Of a DNA stretch of 64,000 nucleotides, positions 28,735 to 37,460 are shown one piece after another; the first letter of the stretch is position 1; each line of letters begins with the position of its first letter. The DNA lies in the NCBI RefSeq assembly GCF_024519155.1, contig NZ_JANIFJ010000002.1, positions 434,001 to 498,000 of the forward strand. Reading direction: 5' to 3'. Source of the stretch: Mangrovibrevibacter kandeliae (GTDB lineage Bacteria; Pseudomonadota; Alphaproteobacteria; Rhizobiales; Rhizobiaceae). Made by a program: the position numbers and the translations under genes. A model generated the notes under the pieces. The model did no database searches. It worked only from the letters and a program-made list of their open reading frames with translations, and was not told the DNA's origin.

Positions 28735-30459
28735 CTACTGCGCCGGTGCGGCCGGCGTCGGCGCCTGCGGCTCGGCGTGTCCCGCATCGGCGGGGGCCGG
28801 CGCCACGGCCGCGTCCTGCTTCAGGATCAGCGCCCACAGGCCATTGGCGATCACCCGCGCCCGGGTCACCGGCAGATCGATGCGGCCGTCGCTGGCCGCC
28901 TGGTTGAGGTCGTCGCGCAATGCCGTCGCCGCCGCATCGCCGCCAGCGGCCGCGATCAGCGACCAGCCATAGGCGCGCGTCAGGTTGCGCGGCACGGCGT
29001 CGCCCTCGTAATAGGCGAAGGCGAGCTTGCCGATCGTCGACCAGTTCCGCGCCGCCAGGGCCTCGGCCTCCTGCCGGCGATGCGCCTGGCCCGCGTCCGT
29101 CTTCATCCAGGCGTCGAGCGCCTCGTCCTCGGCCGCCGCGGCCGCCTCGCCGCCGATGCTGGCCCGCAGGCCCGACAGGAGATCCTCGGGCAGTGCGACG
29201 CCGTCGGCATGGGCGAGGAGCAGCGTCACGTAGGAGCGCTGGCCCGCACCGTCGGCCACCGCGAGCGCCGGCTGGCGCGACAGCGCGTCAGAGACGAGGC
29301 GGAGCGCGGCGTTGTCGCCCTTCGCCGCCTCGGGCAGCGCCAGTTCGAGGCCGCGGGCGACGTCCTGCGGAACGCCGACGCCCTCGATCAGCTGGCGCGC
29401 CGCGGCCACGGCCTCGCTGCCCGAGGCGGCGGCCGGAAAGCTGTCGGCCGCGACGAGCGGAACGCTCGGCGCCGCTTCGAGCCCGACCTGCGGGTTCAGC
29501 GCCGCGATCGCCGCCTCGACGTCCGGCTCGCCCTGCAGCCAGCTGAGCTCGACCGGCTCGGGCGGCGCCAGTGTGACCTCCAGATGCGACGGATGGGCGA
29601 TGAAGGTCTGCAGCGTGCTCGCCCAGCCCTGCGCCCGCGCCTGGAGCGCCGGGGAGACCTTGCCCGCCGCGTCGCCGAAGGCGCCTGCGATCCCGGCGGT
29701 CGCCAGCATCGACGCCATGCCGGCGAACTGCGTACCGCTCAGCCCCTGCTGGGCCCCGTAGACCTCGAACACCGCCGGCAGAAGGCCCTTGTCGTCATAG
29801 GCGATCCGCCCGCTCTGGAGCCGCCCGGCGACCACCGGCTCGTCGCTCGCGCCGCCGGCCGGGTCCGCCTCGTGGAGCGGCATCAGGATGTGGAAGCCGG
29901 CAACGTCGAGGCTGACGGCGAGATCGGCGATCCCATCGAGCTGCAGACCGAGATCGAGACGATAGTCGGCCGCCGCCGCGTTGCCGCCGGCCGATGACAG
30001 CGAGACGTCGCCGGTGACGGTCTCCCGTCCGAGCTTCTGGAGCGTCTGGCGCACCGCGGGATCGAGCGGAAGCGCCCGCGTGTCGACCGCCACGCCCTCG
30101 AGCCGTTGCACGCCGCCGCCGATCCGGATGCGTGCGATCGTCGCGGAGAAGGCGTCGCGGTGAATGGCGACGCCGGTCGCCACGAAGTCGCGCGTCACCG
30201 GATCGTAGCGGCGCGAGGCGTAGGTGACCTCGGCGAAGTTGCGCCCGCTCAGCACCGCGAGGTCGAACAGGTAGGGTGCGTAAGGCATCAGGAGGTCGGC
30301 CAGCGTCTGCGGCGCGGCATCGACATGCGGCACCGCACCGGCCGGAGCCGGAGCCGGAGCGGCCGGCACCGCCACCGACGTCAGCAACAGCGCAAGCGAT
30401 GCGATCGCGCACGTGCACCCCCGTCGCGCTTGCCGCGACCCGCTCGATCCCTGTGCCAT
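28735..30459 (-). CDS. Large exported protein with C-terminal Sel1-like repeat, function unknown
   Basis: A 574-residue protein. The start is the ATG at 30459 because GGAGGAC lies just before it; a GTG four codons upstream is in frame. Residues 1-40 form a signal peptide (CAIASLALLLTSVAVPA, cleaved in the Ala/Pro-rich stretch). The middle (about 60-330) is a beta-rich unknown domain; short segments are RRYDPVTRDFVATGVAIHRD and IAYDDKGLLPAVFEVYG. Residues about 330-545 are Ala-rich helices ending with a Sel1/TPR-like unit GKLAFAYYEGDAVPRNLTRAYGW. The tail is Pro/Ala-rich. It converges on HPr and is divergent from ahcY. Probably periplasmic; role unknown. Confidence 0.75.
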   Translation of the reverse strand: MAQGSSGSRQARRGCTCAIASLALLLTSVAVPAAPAPAPAGAVPHVDAAPQTLADLLMPYAPYLFDLAVLSGRNFAEVTYASRRYDPVTRDFVATGVAIHRDAFSATIARIRIGGGVQRLEGVAVDTRALPLDPAVRQTLQKLGRETVTGDVSLSSAGGNAAAADYRLDLGLQLDGIADLAVSLDVAGFHILMPLHEADPAGGASDEPVVAGRLQSGRIAYDDKGLLPAVFEVYGAQQGLSGTQFAGMASMLATAGIAGAFGDAAGKVSPALQARAQGWASTLQTFIAHPSHLEVTLAPPEPVELSWLQGEPDVEAAIAALNPQVGLEAAPSVPLVAADSFPAAASGSEAVAAARQLIEGVGVPQDVARGLELALPEAAKGDNAALRLVSDALSRQPALAVADGAGQRSYVTLLLAHADGVALPEDLLSGLRASIGGEAAAAAEDEALDAWMKTDAGQAHRRQEAEALAARNWSTIGKLAFAYYEGDAVPRNLTRAYGWSLIAAAGGDAAATALRDDLNQAASDGRIDLPVTRARVIANGLWALILKQDAAVAPAPADAGHAEPQAPTPAAPAQ

Positions 30460-30531
30460 GACGTCCTCCACCCCGCGCTCGGCTCAACTTAAACCACTCG
30501 TTTGCCACCGCGAAGACAATCCGCGCCAAGG

Positions 30532-30553
30532 GACATAAAGAAATGTTTATGTC
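30532..30553. promoter_or_regulatory. Perfect palindrome, candidate operator of ahcY
   Basis: GACATAAA (30532-30539), six bases, then TTTATGTC (30546-30553): perfect 8-base arms, 77 bases upstream of the ahcY ATG, also upstream of the divergent Sel1-type gene. Methionine-cycle genes of Proteobacteria are known to be controlled by the ArsR-type regulator SahR at AT-rich palindromes; assignment of this site to SahR is inference. Confidence 0.55.
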
Positions 30554-30630
30554 TTCTTGTCTCCCGCTTCTTGGACTGGTAGAGCGGCGGCAATGCGCCG
30601 AGCCGGCGCCTGAGCGGAAGGACACGATCA

Positions 30631-32031
30631 ATGGCAGTCGAACAGGATTACCTCGTCCGGGATCTGTCCCTGGCGGACTGGGGCCGCAAGGAGATCACCA
30701 TCGCCGAGACCGAGATGCCGGGCCTGATGGCCTGTCGGGAGGAGTTCGGCGCCGATCAGCCGCTGAAGGGCGCGCGCATCACCGGCTCGCTGCACATGAC
30801 GATCCAGACCGCGGTGCTGATCGAGACGCTGCAGGCGCTCGGGGCCGACGTGCGCTGGGCGTCCTGCAACATCTTCTCGACGCAGGACCATGCCGCCGCG
30901 GCGATCGCCGCCAAGGGCACGCCGGTCTTCGCCGTGAAGGGCGAGACGCTGGACGACTACTGGACCTACACCGACAAGATCTTCCAGTGGCCGGACGGCC
31001 AGCCGTCCAACATGATCCTCGACGACGGCGGCGATGCCACGATGTACATCCTGCTCGGCGCGCGGGCCGAGGCCGGCGAGGACGTCCTGTCGAACCCCGG
31101 CAACGAGGAGGAGGAGATCCTCTTCGCCCAGATCAAGAAGCGCATGGCGGCGACGCCCGGCTTCTTTGCCCGCCAGCGGGACGCCATCAAGGGCGTGACA
31201 GAGGAAACCACCACCGGCGTCAACCGGCTCTACCAGTTGCAGAAGAAGGGCCTGCTGCCCTTCCCGGCGATCAACGTCAACGACTCGGTGACCAAGTCGA
31301 AGTTCGACAACAAGTACGGCTGCAAGGAATCGCTGGTCGACGGCATCCGCCGCGCCACCGACGTGATGATGGCCGGCAAGGTCGCCGTGGTCTGCGGCTA
31401 TGGCGACGTCGGCAAGGGCTCGGCCGCCTCGCTCGCCGGCGCCGGCGCCCGCGTGAAGGTCACCGAGGTCGATCCGATCTGCGCGCTGCAGGCGGCGATG
31501 GACGGCTTCGAGGTGGTGACGCTCGAGGATGCGGCGCCGACCGCCGACATCTTCATCACCACCACCGGCAACAAGGACGTCATCCGCATCGAGCACATGC
31601 GCGCGATGAAGGACATGGCGATCGTCGGCAACATCGGTCACTTCGACAACGAGATCCAGGTCGGCGCGCTGCGCAACCTGAAGTGGGACAACATCAAGCC
31701 GCAGGTCGACATGATCGAGTTTCCGGGCGGCAACCGGATGATCCTGCTCTCCGAGGGGCGCCTGCTCAACCTCGGCAATGCCACCGGCCATCCGAGCTTC
31801 GTGATGTCGGCGTCCTTCACCAACCAGACGCTGGCGCAGATCGAGCTCTTCACCAAGAGCCAGAACTACTCCAACCAGGTCTACGTCCTGCCCAAGCACC
31901 TCGACGAGAAGGTGGCGCGCCTGCATCTCGGCAAGCTCGGCGCGACGCTGACCGAACTCTCGACGGAACAGGCCGCCTATATCGGCGTCACACCGCATGG
32001 CCCCTACAAGCCGGAGCACTATCGCTACTGA
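30631..32031 (+). CDS. ahcY: Adenosylhomocysteinase
   Basis: Hydrolyses S-adenosylhomocysteine to adenosine and homocysteine, relieving product inhibition of methyltransferases. 466 residues, normal for the bacterial form with the extra insert near 150-190. Motifs: [38 protein letters not shown], the NAD-binding [13 protein letters not shown] (about 253-265), and the C-terminal KPEHYRY that reaches the neighbouring subunit. A palindromic operator candidate lies upstream and a strong terminator follows. Confidence 0.98.
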   Translation: MAVEQDYLVRDLSLADWGRKEITIAETEMPGLMACREEFGADQPLKGARITGSLHMTIQTAVLIETLQALGADVRWASCNIFSTQDHAAAAIAAKGTPVFAVKGETLDDYWTYTDKIFQWPDGQPSNMILDDGGDATMYILLGARAEAGEDVLSNPGNEEEEILFAQIKKRMAATPGFFARQRDAIKGVTEETTTGVNRLYQLQKKGLLPFPAINVNDSVTKSKFDNKYGCKESLVDGIRRATDVMMAGKVAVVCGYGDVGKGSAASLAGAGARVKVTEVDPICALQAAMDGFEVVTLEDAAPTADIFITTTGNKDVIRIEHMRAMKDMAIVGNIGHFDNEIQVGALRNLKWDNIKPQVDMIEFPGGNRMILLSEGRLLNLGNATGHPSFVMSASFTNQTLAQIELFTKSQNYSNQVYVLPKHLDEKVARLHLGKLGATLTELSTEQAAYIGVTPHGPYKPEHYRY

Positions 32032-32060
32032 CCGGTTCGCCGGTCGGCGCGGGACCTTCG

Positions 32061-32097
32061 AGGCTGCGGCAGGCTGAAGCTTGCCGCAGCCTTTTCT
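32061..32097 (+). terminator. Rho-independent terminator of ahcY
   Basis: Arms GGCTGCGGCA (32062-32071) and TGCCGCAGCC (32082-32091) with a 10-base loop, followed by TTTTCTTTC. It begins 30 bases after the ahcY stop, so divL must start beyond it. Confidence 0.9.
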
Positions 32098-32140
32098 TTC
32101 GGGCGCCCGACGCAAACGCATCCTTGCCGCCGATTCACCA

Positions 32141-34804
32141 ATGCTTACAGTTGCCGAATCACGTCCGGCTAGGCTTGGACGGGACTGCGGGGACGGGCGG
32201 TCTTCTCTCGAAGCGGCTGAGAAGGACAGGCATTTGCGCGATCTGGCCAAGGATTGCAGGCGGCGCACGGGCGCCGACGGCCGTGAGCGGCGGGCGCCGC
32301 CGCGGGGGCGGCGCGCGGGGGCAGCGCGACCCGCTGTGCTGCCGCTTCTCCTGACGGTCGTTTGCTTCTTCATGTGGCGCGGCGTGGCATTTTCAGCGCC
32401 CGGCGAGCCCGCCGACACGCTCGCGCTTCGCCCGGAAGAGCTGCTCTATCTGTCGCTGCTCGCCCTGACCATCGGCAGCGCGATGCTCGCCGCGGTGTGG
32501 CTGATGCGACAGCGCGCGCGCATCGCGGCGGAGAACGAGAGCCTGCGGGCCGAACTCGCCGAACGCTCGGACGAGCTTCATCTGCGCACCGCCATGCTGC
32601 GCGCCGAGGAACAGCGCTTCGTCGTCTACGCGGCGCACCGCGCGCCGGAGGTCGTCGGCACCCTGCCGCTGTCGAGCGGCGTGCCGAATGCGCCGGACCG
32701 CTTTCTCGCCTTTGACGAGTGGCTGACCCTGACATCGGCGAGTGCGCTGGTGCAGGCGATCGAGCGGCTGATCGGACGGGCCGAAGCCTTCCATCTCCTG
32801 CTCGAGCTGCCGAACGGCGAGAGCCTGGAGGTCACCGGACGCACGCTCGGCGCGATCGCCTTCGTGCGCTTCGCCGCGCTCGAGGGCATCCAGAGCGAAT
32901 TCGCAACGCTTCAGAACGATCATGCGCGCGTCGTCTCGACGCTGGAGACCGTCCAGAGCCTGTTCGACGCGATGCCGATGCCGGTCTGGCTGCGTGACGC
33001 CGAGCATCGGCTGGTCTGGGTGAACACCGCCTATGCCGACGCCGTGGACGCGGCCGGGGTCGGCGATGCGACCGAGCGGCAAATGGAGTTCCTGAACCAG
33101 GCCGACCGCGCGCGCATCGCGGCTGCGACGGCCGGGGGAGAGGTCTATCGCGAGCGGCTGACGGCGGTCGTCTCGGCCGATCGCCGCAACTTCGAGGTCA
33201 TCGACGCGGCGGGTCCGCTCGGGTCCGCCGGCATCGCGACCGACGTCTCGGAGGCCGAGGCGATCCGCATGGAGCTGCGCCACACCATCCAGAGCCACTC
33301 GGAGACGCTCGACCACCTGACAACGGCGGTGGCGCGTTTCGACGAGAAGACGCAGCTGCGCTACTACAACGCCGCCTTCCAGAAGCTCTTCGACTTCTCC
33401 TCGAGCTTCCTCGACGGTGCGCCCGACCATCTGTCGCTGCTCGACCAGCTGCGCTCGCGTGGTGTGATGGCCGAGGACCGGCCGCTGCGCGACCTCAAGG
33501 ACGAGCTCCTGCGCGCCTACCGCGCGACCGAGCCGACCGACACGATGCTGCACCTGGCCGACGGCCGCACGCTCCACGTCTTCGCCAGCCCGCAACCGCA
33601 GGGCGGCGCGACCTGGGTCTACGAGGACCTGACCGAGAAGCTGCAGCTGGAAAGCCGGCTGAACGCGCTGGTCCGCCTGCAGGGCGAGACGCTCGACTGC
33701 CTCAACGAGGCTGTCGCCGTGTTCGGCCCCGACGGCCGCCTGCGTCTCTCCAACCCGGCCTTCAGCGAGATGTGGGCGCTGACAGACGAGTTCCTCAAGG
33801 CCAAGCCGCACATCCGCACGCTGCAGGAGCATGCCGGCGTCGGCTTCAAGCCGGCCCGCCTGGACGAGGGCATCACCGGCACCGACTGGCTGACCCTGAC
33901 CCGCGCCGTCACCGCCTTCGACGACGGCCCGCGCGAGCCGCTGTCCGGCGAAGCCGACCTGTCGAACGGCAACGTCGTCAGCTACGGCGTGGTGCCGCTG
34001 CCGAACGGCCAGACGATGCTGACCTTCATCGACGTCTCCGACTCGCGTCAGGCCGAGCGGATGCTGCGCGAGCGCAACGATGCGCTGGAGGAGGCGGACC
34101 GGATCAAGACCGACTTCGTCAAGCACGTGAACTACGAGCTGCGTTCGCCGCTGACCAACATCATCGGCTTCTCGGCGCTGCTGCGCTCGGTCGACACCGG
34201 GCCGCTCAACGAGCGCCAGAGCGAGTATCTGAACTACATCTCGACCTCGACGGCCGCGCTGATGACGATCGTCAACGACATTCTCGACCTCGCCTCGGTC
34301 GATGCCGGAACGATGGAGCTGGAGCCGTCCGAGGTCGACATCGCCAAGGCGACGGAGACGGCGGCCGAGGCGATCCGCGACCGGCTGCAGGAGAACGACG
34401 TCGCGCTGCACGTGGACGTCGCCGCGGCGGGCCCGCGCTTCCGGGCCGACGAGCACCGGCTGACGCAGGTGCTGTTCAACCTTCTGTCCAACGCCGTGAA
34501 TTTCGCGCCCGGTGGCTCGACCGTCGAGCTGAAGGCCTGGCGCGATGCGGAGTGGGTGTGCTTCTCCGTAGCGGACAAGGGGCCCGGGATTTCGTCCGAG
34601 CAGCTCGCCCGGGTATTCGACCGTTTCGAGGCCGATGCGGCGGGCGGACGCCAGTCCGGCGCCGGTCTCGGCCTTTCGATCGTCAAGACCTTCGTCGAAC
34701 TGCACCAGGGCCGGGTCGAGATCGACAGTCGACCCGGTGGGGGCACCACAGTCACCTGCCGCTTCCCGTCCCACCGCGCCGACTACGAAGACGCCGCGGA
34801 ATGA
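32141..34804 (+). CDS. divL: DivL-like cell-cycle sensor (tyrosine in place of the phospho-histidine)
   Basis: PAS-containing histidine-kinase-like protein. In Caulobacter DivL controls CckA and so CtrA activity at the cell pole. About 887 residues from the ATG at 32141; the start is uncertain, but anything before 32092 would lie in the ahcY terminator. Two membrane segments (VLPLLLTVVCFFMWRGV and LLYLSLLALTIGSAMLAAVWLM) are followed by a coiled coil and three PAS-like segments (about 265-640). The H-box reads VNYELRSPLTNIIGF: Tyr665 replaces the usual His, the hallmark of DivL. The ATPase part looks whole (LTQVLFNLLSNAVNFAPGG, DKGPGIS, GAGLGLSIVK). It overlaps the TsaE fusion gene by 4 bases. 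Confidence 0.9.
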   Translation: MLTVAESRPARLGRDCGDGRSSLEAAEKDRHLRDLAKDCRRRTGADGRERRAPPRGRRAGAARPAVLPLLLTVVCFFMWRGVAFSAPGEPADTLALRPEELLYLSLLALTIGSAMLAAVWLMRQRARIAAENESLRAELAERSDELHLRTAMLRAEEQRFVVYAAHRAPEVVGTLPLSSGVPNAPDRFLAFDEWLTLTSASALVQAIERLIGRAEAFHLLLELPNGESLEVTGRTLGAIAFVRFAALEGIQSEFATLQNDHARVVSTLETVQSLFDAMPMPVWLRDAEHRLVWVNTAYADAVDAAGVGDATERQMEFLNQADRARIAAATAGGEVYRERLTAVVSADRRNFEVIDAAGPLGSAGIATDVSEAEAIRMELRHTIQSHSETLDHLTTAVARFDEKTQLRYYNAAFQKLFDFSSSFLDGAPDHLSLLDQLRSRGVMAEDRPLRDLKDELLRAYRATEPTDTMLHLADGRTLHVFASPQPQGGATWVYEDLTEKLQLESRLNALVRLQGETLDCLNEAVAVFGPDGRLRLSNPAFSEMWALTDEFLKAKPHIRTLQEHAGVGFKPARLDEGITGTDWLTLTRAVTAFDDGPREPLSGEADLSNGNVVSYGVVPLPNGQTMLTFIDVSDSRQAERMLRERNDALEEADRIKTDFVKHVNYELRSPLTNIIGFSALLRSVDTGPLNERQSEYLNYISTSTAALMTIVNDILDLASVDAGTMELEPSEVDIAKATETAAEAIRDRLQENDVALHVDVAAAGPRFRADEHRLTQVLFNLLSNAVNFAPGGSTVELKAWRDAEWVCFSVADKGPGISSEQLARVFDRFEADAAGGRQSGAGLGLSIVKTFVELHQGRVEIDSRPGGGTTVTCRFPSHRADYEDAAE

Positions 34805-36366
34805 CGCCGAAACTCTCCGCAAAGGCGCTGGCAGGCGGTCCTTCGGGCGCAGCGACGTCAACCGCTCCGTCTCTCGTCCTGCCCCTCGCCGACGATGCCG
34901 CGACACGCCGGCTCGGCGAGGACCTCGCGATGGCCGTCCGGCCGGGCGAGGTGGTGGCGCTCGCGGGCGATCTCGGCGCCGGCAAGTCGACGCTCGCCCG
35001 GGCGCTGATCCGCACCCTCGCCGCCGATCCCGAACTCGAGGTGCCCTCGCCGACTTACACGCTCGTGCAGAGCTACGACACCCTGCCGCCGGTCGCCCAC
35101 TTCGACCTGTATCGCCTCAGCGAGCCTTCGGAGCTCGACGAACTCGGTTTCGAGGAAGCGGCGCAGGCGAGCGTCGTGCTGGTCGAGTGGCCCGAGCGGG
35201 CGGAGGCAGTCCAGACGCGGGCGGACCTGCGCGTCGCGCTGGAGATCGAGGGCGACGGACGCCGTGCCACCATCACCGGCGACGACGCGCCGATGCAGCG
35301 TCTCTCCCGCTCGCTGGCGATCCGCGCCTTCCTCGAGCGCAGCGGCATCCCCGTCGCCAACCGGCGGCGTTTCCAGAACGACGCCTCGCCGCGCCGCTAC
35401 GAGACCGTCGAGCGAGACGGGCGGACGGCGATCGTCATGGACGCCCCGCGGCTGCCGGCGGGCGTGCCGGTACGCGACGGCCTGCCCTACACGCGTGTCG
35501 CCCACATCGCGGAGGACGTCCTGCCCTTCGTGGCGCTGGCGACGGCGCTGCGCGAGCGCGGCTTCGCCGCGCCGCGGATCTTCGATGCCGATCTCGACGC
35601 GGGGCTGGTGCTGCTCGAGCATCTCGGCGCGGACGGACCGCTCGACGCCGAACGTCGACCGCTTACGGAGCGCTACCGCCAAGCCGCCGTTGTCCTCGCC
35701 GAGTTGCACGCCACCGCATGGCCGCGGGACCACCTCCTGCCGGGCGGCCTCACCCATCGCGTGCCGGACTTCGACCGCGGCGCGCTGACAATCGAGGTCG
35801 AGCTGATGCTCGAGTGGTACTGCCCGTTCGGCTTTGGCCGTCCGGCGACGGCCGCCGAGCGCGAGGCCTTCGCGGCGGTGTGGTCGAGCCTCTTCGACCG
35901 GCTGGAGACGGCCGACCGGAGCCTCGTCCTGCGCGACTATCACTCACCCAACATCATCTGGCGGCCGGCGGAGAGCGGGCGGGAGCGCATCGGAATCCTC
36001 GACTTCCAGGACTCCATGATCGGACCATCCGCCTACGATCTCGCCTCGCTGGCCCAGGACGCGCGCGTCGACATGCCGCCCGAGCTCGAGGCCACGCTCT
36101 ATGCCGACTATGTCGCCGCGCGCACGGCCGCCGGCGTCTTCGACCCGGCCGGGTTCGCCGAAGCCTACGCGATCACGGCGGCACAGCGCGCCACAAAGCT
36201 CCTCGGGATCTTCGTGCGATTGAAGCTGCGGGACGGCAAACCGCAATATCTCGGTCACATTCCCCGGATTAAGGGCTATCTCGACCGCACGCTCGGTCAT
36301 CCGGTGCTTGCCGAGCTCCGCGCGCTCTACCGCGCCTGGGGCATCGTCGAGCGCGACGCTCGTTAG
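34801..36366 (+). CDS. tsaE: Fusion of TsaE (tRNA t6A ATPase) and AmgK-like phosphotransferase
   Basis: 521 residues in two parts. Residues about 22-165 are TsaE, the ATPase that helps TsaB/TsaD make t6A37 in tRNA: Walker A GDLGAGKSTLARALI (57-71), SPTYTLVQSYD and HFDLYRLSEPSELDELG. Residues about 170-521 are an aminoglycoside-phosphotransferase-type kinase with catalytic loop LVLRDYHSPNIIW (Asp near 378, Asn near 383) and metal site ILDFQDSMIGPSAYDL. That half resembles AmgK, an anomeric sugar kinase of cell-wall recycling, and the MurU-like gene follows. It starts ATGA over the divL stop. Fusions of this kind recur in alphaproteobacteria; the sugar substrate here is inferred. Confidence 0.9.
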   Translation: MTPKLSAKALAGGPSGAATSTAPSLVLPLADDAATRRLGEDLAMAVRPGEVVALAGDLGAGKSTLARALIRTLAADPELEVPSPTYTLVQSYDTLPPVAHFDLYRLSEPSELDELGFEEAAQASVVLVEWPERAEAVQTRADLRVALEIEGDGRRATITGDDAPMQRLSRSLAIRAFLERSGIPVANRRRFQNDASPRRYETVERDGRTAIVMDAPRLPAGVPVRDGLPYTRVAHIAEDVLPFVALATALRERGFAAPRIFDADLDAGLVLLEHLGADGPLDAERRPLTERYRQAAVVLAELHATAWPRDHLLPGGLTHRVPDFDRGALTIEVELMLEWYCPFGFGRPATAAEREAFAAVWSSLFDRLETADRSLVLRDYHSPNIIWRPAESGRERIGILDFQDSMIGPSAYDLASLAQDARVDMPPELEATLYADYVAARTAAGVFDPAGFAEAYAITAAQRATKLLGIFVRLKLRDGKPQYLGHIPRIKGYLDRTLGHPVLAELRALYRAWGIVERDAR

Positions 36367-36385
36367 AGGATCAGCACCGCCCGCC

Positions 36386-37129
36386 ATGACGCACGATGCG
36401 AACACGCCCTCCTTCCGCCCGACACGGGCGATCGTTCTGGCGGCCGGCCTCGGCAAGCGGATGCGCCCGATCACCTCGACCATCCCGAAGCCGCTGATCG
36501 AGGTGCGCGGCAAGGCGCTGATCGACTACGGCCTCGACGCGCTGGCGCGCAACGGCGTCGAGACGGTCGTGGTCAACGTCCACTACCTCGCCGACCTGAT
36601 GCAGGCGCATCTGAGGAAGCGCCGCGACATGGAGATCCTGATCTCGGACGAGCGCGACGCGCTCCTGGACTCCGGCGGCGGCGTGGTGAAGGCGCTGCCG
36701 CTGCTCGGGTCCGACCCCTTCTACCTCCTCAACGCCGACACCTTCTGGATCGACGGCTACCGCGACAATCTCGACCTGATGCACCAGCACTGGGATCCCC
36801 GGCGCATGGACATGCTGATGCTGATCGCCGACATGCGCCAGGCGACCGGCTACGAGGGCCGCGGCGACTTCGTGATGGACGCCGACGGGCGGCTCGCGCG
36901 TGTGGCCGAGCGCAACATGTCGCCCTTCATCTATGCCGGTGCGGCCATCGTGAAGCCCGAACTCTTCGCCGGGCTGCCCGTCGAGAAATTCTCGCTCAAC
37001 CGCGTCTTCGACCAGCTGATCGAGGCCGGCCGCCTCCACGGCGTTCGGCTGGGCGGCCTCTGGCTCACCGTCGGCACGCCGGCGGCGATCGCCGAGGCGG
37101 AGGCCGCCTTCGTCGCCAGCGCGGCGTAG
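36386..37129 (+). CDS. murU: Nucleotidyltransferase, MurU-like (N-acetylmuramate 1-phosphate uridylyltransferase)
   Basis: Probably makes UDP-MurNAc from MurNAc-1-phosphate, the step after AmgK in peptidoglycan recycling. 247 residues. The NTP-binding motif AIVLAAGLGKRMRPITSTIPKPLIEV lies at residues 14-39 (quoted for its LAAGLGKRMRP core); other parts are LLDSGGGVVKALPLLG and LLNADTFWIDG with the metal-binding Asp. The gene lies 19 bases after the TsaE-kinase fusion, which supports the paired function. A general sugar-phosphate nucleotidyltransferase is the alternative. Confidence 0.85.
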   Translation: MTHDANTPSFRPTRAIVLAAGLGKRMRPITSTIPKPLIEVRGKALIDYGLDALARNGVETVVVNVHYLADLMQAHLRKRRDMEILISDERDALLDSGGGVVKALPLLGSDPFYLLNADTFWIDGYRDNLDLMHQHWDPRRMDMLMLIADMRQATGYEGRGDFVMDADGRLARVAERNMSPFIYAGAAIVKPELFAGLPVEKFSLNRVFDQLIEAGRLHGVRLGGLWLTVGTPAAIAEAEAAFVASAA

Positions 37130-37237
37130 GGGGCTTGCGCCTGTTCTGCGTCGGCCCGTACGCATAAGCGGTTGCGAGAGCAGCACCGATGTTCCGTCAT
37201 AGACCTCGCACTGGCGGTCAATGTCGAGCCCTCCGTC

Positions 37238-37408
37238 TCGTCATCCCGGCCTTGAGCCGGGATCCATGCCTCGGCGGATCAACCGGTAGCCCGGCTGCGG
37301 AAAAAGGGCGGCGAGCGTATGGCCGTTTTCGCCTCACAACTTCCCTTATGCTGATGATTGCTCGTTCAGCGGCTTGGCATGGATCCCGGCTCAAGGCCGG
37401 GATGACGA
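37238..37408. mobile_element. MITE-like palindromic element
   Basis: A 171-base element with 33-base perfect terminal inverted repeats: left arm 37238-37270, right arm 37376-37408 (core GTCATCCCGGCCTTGAGCC). The 105-base centre has no gene. The nine-base sequence GTCGAGCCC stands on both sides (37223-37231 and 37416-37424) and may be a target duplication. Very similar palindromes are scattered through many Hyphomicrobiales genomes, as I recall. It fills most of the 331-base gap between murU and addB; the rest (37130-37222, 37425-37460) shows nothing. Confidence 0.8.
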
Positions 37409-37460
37409 CTATAAAGTCGAGCCCGGTGCAACGGCGTCCGAATCCCGCTAGATCATCGCC

